The notes under the pieces were generated by a model, which worked only from the letters and a program-made list of their open reading frames with translations, ran no database searches and was not told the origin of the DNA. From the NCBI GenBank assembly GCA_947626175.1, contig CANQRE010000033.1, positions 1-8,202 of the forward strand: a DNA stretch of 8,202 nt, written 5' to 3'. The DNA comes from an uncultured Clostridia bacterium (GTDB lineage Bacteria > Bacillota > Clostridia > Christensenellales > UBA1242). A program made the position numbers and the translations under genes. Shown piece after piece: positions 1 to 5,499 of the stretch. The first letter of the stretch is position 1. Each line of letters begins with the position of its first letter.

Positions 1-667
1 TTCCATTTTGAGCCACCGAGATGTTGTCCCCTGAAAAGGCGATTTCATTGCCAAAAGGGTAACTTACGCTGACAACATAATTTGCACAGTCTGAATAAAA
101 CGGATCGCCATTTGCAACATAGGGGTCAGTTGCAAATCCTGTTTCGCTGTTATATACACACGCAATTGGATAAAAATTTGCAAAATTTGTGCAGCCGTCA
201 TGCCAGCCAAAGCGATGCCTTGCATTTGGCAAAGTTAAAAAATAGGCAATTTCAATGCTCACCTTTTCATCTGGAAAAAGTTGTTTTTCAAGCGGCACTG
301 ATAAAACAAGTTCATCGTCCGAAATTTGATAAGACGCCACTTTTGCGTTTTGCCACACATTTTTGATTTGCATTCCCCCAAAAGAAGGCCCGTTTGGATA
401 TGTTCTGCTTTTTGACGATGACGTGCAAACCAAGTTTTCCTTTCCCTGCATGAAGGCATTTGGATACAAATGAAACTTTATGTTTTCAAGTGCATTTGAT
501 GAGCTGTTGACATAATTTATTTTGCACACACATTCAGCGGTGTGAGCTTCACCGTCATAAACAACGTCAAGACAATAGCTTGAAAGCTCGGGTTCTTTTC
601 CGCATCCAATAAAAAACAAACACGGAAAAACAAAAATAACAAGCAAAAAAAGCGACATTTTTTTCAT
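1..667 (-). CDS. Lipoprotein with M1-peptidase-like N-terminal domain (partial, 3' end outside window)
   Basis: I translated this open frame by hand: 222 residues from the ATG at 667, running off the left edge without a stop. Residues 1-22 form a lipoprotein signal (MKKMSLFLLV..., hydrophobic stretch, lipobox FIGC), so Cys22 (codon 604-602) should be lipidated and the protein anchored outside the membrane. The rest resembles the beta-sandwich N-terminal domain of Bacillota M1-family metallopeptidases: YPNAF at 68-72, a RFGW segment near 152-155, and DPYVANGDPFYSDCANY at 181-197, which matches the usual Gly-Asp-x-Phe-Tyr-Ser stretch. The catalytic HExxH zinc motif would lie further on, outside the window, so peptidase activity is inferred and could be absent. 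The start is fixed by an in-frame TAG seven codons upstream. The only purine-rich block, GGAG, sits about 20 bases before the ATG, too far for a normal ribosome site; an ATG three codons in is the alternative. It is divergent from the DnaD-like gene. Confidence 0.75.
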   Translation of the reverse strand, partial: MKKMSLFLLVIFVFPCLFFIGCGKEPELSSYCLDVVYDGEAHTAECVCKINYVNSSSNALENIKFHLYPNAFMQGKENLVCTSSSKSRTYPNGPSFGGMQIKNVWQNAKVASYQISDDELVLSVPLEKQLFPDEKVSIEIAYFLTLPNARHRFGWHDGCTNFANFYPIACVYNSETGFATDPYVANGDPFYSDCANYVVSVSYPFGNEIAFSGDNISVAQNG

Positions 668-702
668 GTTGTATGTTATTCGCTAAACTCCGAGAAAATT
701 CT

Positions 703-732
703 TTGACAAATCGAATTTTTTTGTGATAAAAT
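703..732 (+). promoter_or_regulatory. Sigma-A-type promoter of the dnaD-like/dnaI operon
   Basis: A perfect -35 TTGACA (703-708) is followed after 18 bases by TAAAAT (727-732), five of six matches to the -10 consensus, with an extended -10 TG at 724-725. Transcription would begin near 739, giving a leader of only about 13 bases before the ATG at 753. No convincing promoter was seen for the divergent minus-strand gene in the same gap. Confidence 0.7.
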
Positions 733-741
733 TTGCTTAAT

Positions 742-747
742 GGAGAA
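742..747 (+). promoter_or_regulatory. Ribosome binding site of the DnaD-like gene
   Basis: GGAGAA lies five bases before the ATG at 753. It supports that start over any internal Met. Confidence 0.75.
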
Positions 748-752
748 AAATC

Positions 753-2192
753 ATGAGTTTTTGCAAATTTTCAACTGAAATCATTGCGAACAGCAAGGTT
801 GACATCGACAACATTTTTTTTGAAGAATTTTTGCCTTACGCGCCAGAAGAATGCGTGAAAGTTTATTTATATGGATTATATCTTGCAAAAAACAACTTGG
901 AAATGGACAACACCTTTGAAAAATTTGCAAAAAAACTCAACATGAATGAGCTTGACCTTGAAAGTGCTTTCCGCTACTGGGAAGAGCAAGGGCTTGTGCA
1001 AGTTTTGTCCACCTACCCGATTCAAGTGCTATACAAACCGCTCAAGGATATCATTTCTGGCACAAGGCTTTTTAAGAGCGACAAGTTTGAAAGCTTTAAT
1101 ATGCAGGCGCAAGAACTTTTCCGCGGAAAAAGAGAAATCACCAAAACAGAATATGGCGAATACTATGACTTTTTGGAGCGAACCCATATGGAGCAAGGCG
1201 CTCTTTTGATGATTATGAACTACTGCATTGAATCAAAGCAAAAAGCCGTGGGCTACAACTACATTCTCACCGTTGCAAAATCATGGGCAAAAGACGGCAT
1301 TTTGACTGTTAAGGACGTTGAAGAAAAACTTTGCCAAATTTCAGGAACATTTGCAAAACTTGAAACAATTTTGGCTGCGCTTGGGATCAAACGCAACAGC
1401 TTTATTGAAGAAAGGGAAATGTATCAAAAATGGACAGACGGAATGGGGTTTGACGACTCCACTATTTTGTTTGTTGCAAAAAGCATGAAAAAAAAGGGCG
1501 GGTGTGAAAAACTTAATGGTTTGCTTGAAAAATATTTTATGCTGGGGCTTATGAGCGAAGTTGAAATCAAGTCATTTGTTGAAAACAAAGACAAACTTTT
1601 TGACCTTGCAAAGCAAATCAACAAAAACCTTGGACTTTATTATGAAAGCTTGGACAGCGAAGTTGAAACCTACATCTCCCCTTGGCTTAACCTTGGCTTT
1701 GAGGAAGAAGCCCTTAAGGAGCTTTCAGTTTATGCTTTCAAATCGTCAATTCGTTCACTTGAAAACTTTAATTCGCTTGTTCAAAAACTATACAAACTTG
1801 GCATTTTGACCTTGCAATCGCTGCATGAATATCTAAACAGTGTTGTTTCAAATGACGAACAGATCAAAAAAGTTTTAACTTTGCTCGGTTTAACCAGACG
1901 AGTGAACAGTTTTGACCGTGAAAGCTTTAAGGTTTGGACAAACGAATGGAATCTTAGTCAAGATATAATTGAATATGCCGCTTCCATAAGCGAAGGAAAA
2001 CTTTCGCCTTTTCCATATCTTGCAAGGCTTCTTGCTTCATGGCATGAGCAAGGCGTAAAAACTGTTGACCAAGCAAAAAAACTTTCGCCAAAGCCTGAAC
2101 CTCGTCCGCTTGTGTCAGATGTGAAAGGAAGGTCATATTCAAAACAAGATTATCAAGCAATGATAAGTTCAATTGACGAAGTTGAATTATAA
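753..2192 (+). CDS. DnaD-like primosomal replication protein with four DnaD-type repeats
   Basis: The 479-residue product is predicted to be a cytoplasmic primosome protein that remodels or bridges DNA and helps deliver the replicative helicase with the DnaI-like protein encoded next. Residues 21-90 resemble the winged-helix N-terminus of DnaD (EEFLPYAPEECVKVYLYGLY, ending in WEEQGLVQV). Four helical segments of DnaD/DnaB C-terminal type (DDBH2) follow, at roughly 133-195, 209-275, 297-362 and 378-444. Repeats 1 and 4 keep a YxxxIxxxW-like motif (Y170/V174/W178 and Y422/L426/W430), which in DnaD-family proteins is tied to DNA binding; repeats 2 and 3 lack the final Trp. The tail, 461-479, is a short YSKQDYQAMIS segment as in many relatives. 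Bacillus DnaD is about 230 residues with one such domain, so this protein is about twice as long. It is the first gene of a two-gene operon with its own promoter. Family assignment is firm; the exact repeat borders are by eye. Confidence 0.85.
   Translation: MSFCKFSTEIIANSKVDIDNIFFEEFLPYAPEECVKVYLYGLYLAKNNLEMDNTFEKFAKKLNMNELDLESAFRYWEEQGLVQVLSTYPIQVLYKPLKDIISGTRLFKSDKFESFNMQAQELFRGKREITKTEYGEYYDFLERTHMEQGALLMIMNYCIESKQKAVGYNYILTVAKSWAKDGILTVKDVEEKLCQISGTFAKLETILAALGIKRNSFIEEREMYQKWTDGMGFDDSTILFVAKSMKKKGGCEKLNGLLEKYFMLGLMSEVEIKSFVENKDKLFDLAKQINKNLGLYYESLDSEVETYISPWLNLGFEEEALKELSVYAFKSSIRSLENFNSLVQKLYKLGILTLQSLHEYLNSVVSNDEQIKKVLTLLGLTRRVNSFDRESFKVWTNEWNLSQDIIEYAASISEGKLSPFPYLARLLASWHEQGVKTVDQAKKLSPKPEPRPLVSDVKGRSYSKQDYQAMISSIDEVEL
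1149..2084 (+). repeat. Four degenerate DnaD-type (DDBH2) protein repeats
   Basis: The clearest pair is residues 209-272 and 378-443. Both open with a G-I/L-x-R segment, continue through an aromatic-x-x-W-T core (YQKWTDGMG and FKVWTNEWN), then an Ile/Leu-rich helix, and end in a helix plus GL/GV turn before a new helix. Segments at 133-195 and 297-362 share the helix-turn ending GILTVKDVEE / GILTLQSLHE. The similarity is at protein level only; the DNA copies have diverged, which suggests old duplications. Confidence 0.6.
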
Positions 2193-2196
2193 GGAG
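2191..2196 (+). promoter_or_regulatory. Ribosome binding site of dnaI overlapping the upstream stop codon
   Basis: AAGGAG at 2191-2196 shares two bases with the TAA (2190-2192) of the DnaD-like gene and lies four bases before the ATG at 2201. A ribosome finishing the first gene terminates on top of this site, so the two genes are probably translationally coupled. Confidence 0.75.
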
Positions 2197-2200
2197 AAAT

Positions 2201-3106
2201 ATGAAACAGCGAGTTGTTAGCGAAGCCCTTGAAATCATTGGCACGCGCCACACTGAAAATGAAATAAAAGCAAAGCAAAACATGCTTGACGCCCTTCAAA
2301 TTCCACAATTTCGGGCGGCTTATGAAAAATTTTCAGAAGCAAAAATTTCAAAAGCAAAAAGTTTGGCGTTTGATCTTAACGACACATCAAATTTTGAAAA
2401 TTGCAAGAAAAACCTTGAAAATGTTATGAAAAACTTCAAAATTTCAGGCATTTTTCCAAAATATTCTTGCAAAAAGTGCGATGACACCGGTTTTGTGAAT
2501 GGAAAATATTGTGATTGCTTAAAAAAAGAAATCACCCTGCTTCTCTTAAAACAAAGCGGTTTTCAAAAACTTGAAAGCTTTGACAAAACAGATTTTTCAA
2601 TTTTTGACAACAAAGAGCAAACAAAAAAAATATATTCGCTTATGCAAAAATGGTGCCTTTCCCCCACACAAAAAACAACCATCTTTTTGTGCGGACATGC
2701 GGGAACTGGCAAAACATATTTGACAAAGTGCATGGCAAATGAACTCATTCATCACGGAGTTATCACGCAAATTGTGAGCGCATTTGCTTTAAATCAAAAA
2801 TTTCTTTCAATTCACATTGCAAAAGAGCAAGAAAAAAACACTCTCATCCAAGAAATTATGGATGTTGAAGCGCTGATAATCGATGACCTTGGAACAGAGC
2901 CAATTTTAAACAATGTCACCAAGCAATATTTGGAGCTTATCATAAACGAAAGGCAAATGAAGGGCCTTCGAACTGTTATCACTTCAAACCTTTATCCTGA
3001 CGACATTATGACCAGATATGATGAGCGAATTTTCTCGCGACTTATGGACAAAGAAAAAGCCATTGTGCTTGAAATGAATGGAAAGGATTTGCGACTTAAA
3101 AAATAA
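2201..3106 (+). CDS. dnaI: DnaI/DnaC-type AAA+ helicase loader
   Basis: The 301-residue product is a AAA+ ATPase expected to bind the hexameric replicative helicase and load it onto single-stranded DNA during initiation and restart. An N-terminal helical region (1-85) precedes a zinc-binding-like cluster, CKKCDDTGF...YCDC, with cysteines at 90, 93, 104 and 106, as in the helicase-interacting N-terminus of Bacillus DnaI. The ATPase core has Walker A GHAGTGKT (165-172), Walker B LIIDD (225-229), sensor 1 TSN (261-263), an arginine-finger segment YDERIFSR (273-280) and a closing GKDLR (294-298) typical of DnaC/DnaI. Length matches the family (about 250-310). It lies 8 bases after the DnaD-like gene, which fits a joint role. 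The related IstB transposon ATPases share the AAA+ core, but they lack the Cys cluster and sit beside a transposase, which is absent here. Confidence 0.92.
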   Translation: MKQRVVSEALEIIGTRHTENEIKAKQNMLDALQIPQFRAAYEKFSEAKISKAKSLAFDLNDTSNFENCKKNLENVMKNFKISGIFPKYSCKKCDDTGFVNGKYCDCLKKEITLLLLKQSGFQKLESFDKTDFSIFDNKEQTKKIYSLMQKWCLSPTQKTTIFLCGHAGTGKTYLTKCMANELIHHGVITQIVSAFALNQKFLSIHIAKEQEKNTLIQEIMDVEALIIDDLGTEPILNNVTKQYLELIINERQMKGLRTVITSNLYPDDIMTRYDERIFSRLMDKEKAIVLEMNGKDLRLKK

Positions 3107-3173
3107 ACAAAAATCTAGCTATGTTTGTCTAATCGCCTGCTTAACAATTTGATCTTTAAAAGTGAACAATATT

Positions 3174-3204
3174 AAAAAAACTTCGAAAATTTCGAAGTTT
3201 TTTT
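3174..3204. terminator. Bidirectional rho-independent terminator
   Basis: Seven A residues (3174-3180), a 7-bp stem CTTCGAA/TTCGAAG with a 3-base loop (3181-3197), then seven T residues (3198-3204). The A and T tracts can extend the stem or serve as the U-run in either direction. It sits between the end of dnaI (3106) and the end of the minus-strand oxidoreductase (3274), so it can stop transcripts from both sides. The rest of this 167-base gap shows nothing recognisable. Confidence 0.88.
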
Positions 3205-3273
3205 GATTTTTACTGCATTTTTTTGATAAAAATAAGATATTTTTTGCTTTGCCACAAATTTTATGTTTGCTTG

Positions 3274-5325
3274 TTAAATGCTTTGAGCAACTTCCCAAGC
3301 TTGCCAAATCACTGTTCGAAGATTGCCCACTTTGCTTGCATCGCCCACAACATGAACATGCTTCCCTTTTGCAACAATCGGATTTGGCTTGTAACCAATT
3401 GCTGTGATCACGCTGTCGGCTGGCAGAACTTTTTGCGAGCCGTCCTTGCACAAAATCGTTACATCTTTTTCGCCAATCTTTTGACATTTGCTTTCAAGAT
3501 AAACAGGAATATGATTGGTTTTCATAAAATCTCGTAAATATGAAGAATTTGCAAGCGAAATGTGATTGTTGACCACAAGGTCTTGCTGCGCTTCAACAAT
3601 AGATGGTTTTTTGCCCTTTAAGAACAAATCCATGGCAATTTCACATCCGCTTTGTCCGCCGCCAATTATCACAACATTTTCGCCAACTGGTTTGCCATTT
3701 AAATATTCCACCGCTTCAATTGCTCTTTCAGCGCCTTCAACATACAATCTGTTTGCTTTTGCTCCAGTTGCAATCACAATTTCATCGGCGTCAAGCTTGT
3801 TTATATCTTTGATTTCGCTGTTTAATTTCACTTTTATATTAAGTTTTTGAATTTGTCGCCTTTCCCATTCAATCAGTCTTTTGCCATCTTCCTTAAAAGG
3901 TGGAGCAGACGCAGGCACAAACACTCCGCCAAGAATATCACTTTTTTCATATATTGTGACCTTATGTCCGCGCATTGCAAGCACCCTGGCGGTTTCCATT
4001 CCGCCAAATCCTCCGCCAACAACAGCAATCTTTTTTGGCTTTTTGGTCATCACAAGGTCATTTTTTCCACCATCCATAGTCATTGGATTGAGTGCGCATC
4101 TGGACATATGAATTGAATCTGCCATGCTGCATCCATTTGCAATGCCCTTGTAGTGGCTCATGCACAAGCACGCGTTATGGCAGCGGATGCAAGGCTGAAT
4201 GTCTTCTTCACGGGATTGCATGAGTTTTGTAACCCATTCTGGGTCAACCAAAAACTGCCTTGCAACGCCCATTGCATCAATTTTTCCGGCTTTGATTGCT
4301 TTTGCACTTTCTTCTGGCTGCATTTTTCCAGCACAAACAACTGGAATGTCCACAAATTTGCGAATATGTGCAACATCTGGCAAATTGCAATTGTTTGGCA
4401 TATATTCAGGTGGATGTGCCCAATACCACGCATCATAAGTACCGTTGTCACAATCAAGCATGTCATATCCTGCATCTTGAAGATATTTTGCAGCCTTTTC
4501 ACTTTCGTCCATATCTCTGCCAACTTCGTCAAATTTTTCGTTTGGCAAAGCCCCTGAGCAAAAGCCTTTTGTTTTGCTTACAACGGAATAACGCAGTGAA
4601 ACAGGAAAATCATTGCCACAGGCTTTTTTGATTGCCTGAACAATTTGCACAGGAAAACGAAAACGATTTTCAAAGCTTCCGCCATATTCGTCAGTTCTGT
4701 GATTTGTGTAAGATGTTGTGAACTGATCGATGAGATATCCTTCATGCACAGCGTGAATTTCAACTCCGTCAACCCCTGCCTGTTTGCACATTTTGCTTGT
4801 CAATGCAAAGCCTTCAACAATTTTTTGAATTTCCTTTTGAGTGATTTGTCGGCACATAACTCCTTCCGCCCAACGCGAAGGAAGTGGGCTTGGCGAAGCG
4901 CACAAATAGCCAATGTCAAACACAGGCTTTACAATTTTTCCCAAAAATTTGTTTTTGAGCATTGGGACCATGTTGTTTGGAATTGAAAAGCTTCTGCCAA
5001 AGCCTGCAGTGAGTTGCACAAACAGTTTTGCCCCTGTTTTGTGGATTTCGTCCATGTAGGCTTTAAGTTTTTTAAATGCCCCTTTTGCTTTGTATAGCCA
5101 CTGCCCGCCCATCAAGTTTTTGAGCGGAGCAATGCCAGGGATAATCAACCCTGCATTGTTTTTGGCAATTTGCATGAAAAAGTTTGCTGCATCTTTGTCA
5201 AAATGATGCGGCTCCATCCATCCAAACAGCGAAGTTCCGCCCATTGGGCAAACAACAATCCTGTTTTTTATTTCAACATTGCCAATTTTCCAAGGTGTGA
5301 AAAGTGGCTCAAGCTTTTTGTCCAT
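3274..5325 (-). CDS. NADH:flavin oxidoreductase, FadH/BaiCD type (FMN, 4Fe-4S, FAD)
   Basis: The 683-residue product is a cytoplasmic old-yellow-enzyme-family reductase of the class containing 2,4-dienoyl-CoA reductase, enoate reductases and bile-acid BaiCD/BaiH. Electrons would pass from NAD(P)H through FAD and the Fe-S cluster to FMN and then to an unsaturated substrate; which one cannot be told. The N-terminal FMN barrel (about 4-365) has LFTPWKIGNVEIKNRIV, VQLTAGFGR, and an active-site segment HAVHEGYLIDQF with His191 and His194, then RTDEYGGSFENR. The Fe-S ligands start at CIRCHNAC (Cys379, 382, 386); the fourth is probably Cys410 in RCALNP. The FAD Rossmann motif is VGGGFGGMETA (436-446), a second dinucleotide motif is IIGGGQSGCE (553-562), and VVGDASKVG (659-667) closes the fold. 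Size is normal for the family. The frame can be opened at a TTG at 5343, but ATG 5325 is chosen because GGAGGG lies just before it and the TTG would fall at the predicted transcription start. Single-gene unit. Confidence 0.92.
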   Translation of the reverse strand: MDKKLEPLFTPWKIGNVEIKNRIVVCPMGGTSLFGWMEPHHFDKDAANFFMQIAKNNAGLIIPGIAPLKNLMGGQWLYKAKGAFKKLKAYMDEIHKTGAKLFVQLTAGFGRSFSIPNNMVPMLKNKFLGKIVKPVFDIGYLCASPSPLPSRWAEGVMCRQITQKEIQKIVEGFALTSKMCKQAGVDGVEIHAVHEGYLIDQFTTSYTNHRTDEYGGSFENRFRFPVQIVQAIKKACGNDFPVSLRYSVVSKTKGFCSGALPNEKFDEVGRDMDESEKAAKYLQDAGYDMLDCDNGTYDAWYWAHPPEYMPNNCNLPDVAHIRKFVDIPVVCAGKMQPEESAKAIKAGKIDAMGVARQFLVDPEWVTKLMQSREEDIQPCIRCHNACLCMSHYKGIANGCSMADSIHMSRCALNPMTMDGGKNDLVMTKKPKKIAVVGGGFGGMETARVLAMRGHKVTIYEKSDILGGVFVPASAPPFKEDGKRLIEWERRQIQKLNIKVKLNSEIKDINKLDADEIVIATGAKANRLYVEGAERAIEAVEYLNGKPVGENVVIIGGGQSGCEIAMDLFLKGKKPSIVEAQQDLVVNNHISLANSSYLRDFMKTNHIPVYLESKCQKIGEKDVTILCKDGSQKVLPADSVITAIGYKPNPIVAKGKHVHVVGDASKVGNLRTVIWQAWEVAQSI

Positions 5326-5328
5326 GTT

Positions 5329-5334
5329 CCCTCC
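5329..5334 (-). promoter_or_regulatory. Ribosome binding site deciding the oxidoreductase start
   Basis: On the minus strand GGAGGG ends three bases before the ATG at 5325. The site lies inside the longer frame that begins with TTG at 5343, so it argues for the ATG start. Confidence 0.8.
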
Positions 5335-5347
5335 ATATAACAAAAAA

Positions 5348-5377
5348 ATTTTAACATTTTAAGGATCGATATGTCAA
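5348..5377 (-). promoter_or_regulatory. Sigma-A-type promoter of the oxidoreductase
   Basis: Minus-strand TTGACA (5377-5372), an 18-base spacer ending in TGT, then TAAAAT (5353-5348). The extended -10 TG is present (5356-5355). The transcript would start near 5341, leaving about 15 bases before the ATG. No operator-like palindrome was seen over it. Confidence 0.72.
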
Positions 5378-5449
5378 ATTATTATCAAAAAAATGCAATT
5401 TCCTTATCCAATCCTTTTATAAATTTATGTAATCTTCCTTTCAAGGCAA

Positions 5450-5478
5450 TTGACAAAACAAAATCTTACAGATATAAT
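5450..5478 (+). promoter_or_regulatory. Full-consensus sigma-A promoter of the surface lipoprotein
   Basis: TTGACA (5450-5455), a 17-base spacer and TATAAT (5473-5478): both hexamers match the consensus exactly at the optimal spacing. Transcription would begin near 5485, just before the AGGAG ribosome site at 5489-5493, so the leader is about 15 bases. The start points of this and the divergent oxidoreductase promoter are roughly 145 bases apart. Confidence 0.85.
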
Positions 5479-5488
5479 AATTTTTGAT

Positions 5489-5493
5489 AGGAG
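5489..5493 (+). promoter_or_regulatory. Ribosome binding site of the surface lipoprotein
   Basis: AGGAG six bases before the ATG at 5500 fixes this start, which also gives a complete lipoprotein signal. Confidence 0.85.
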
Positions 5494-5499
5494 TTTGTT

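Noticed and set aside
82..459. Plus-strand 94-residue and minus-strand 66-residue frames at the left edge.
   Set aside because: The M1-like lipoprotein frame covers both and has a lipobox plus recognisable motifs; neither small frame has support.
2201..3106. IstB-like transposon ATPase in place of a helicase loader.
   Set aside because: No IstA transposase or terminal repeats are present, the neighbour is DnaD-like, and the N-terminal Cys cluster is of DnaI type.
4153..4557. Open frames of 124-134 residues on both strands across 4153-4557.
   Set aside because: They overlap the oxidoreductase through its barrel and Fe-S region, where the true frame has clear motifs; they are shadows.
5326..5343. 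Longer oxidoreductase start at TTG 5343.
   Set aside because: It would place the start codon at the predicted transcription start and put the GGAGGG ribosome site inside the coding sequence.
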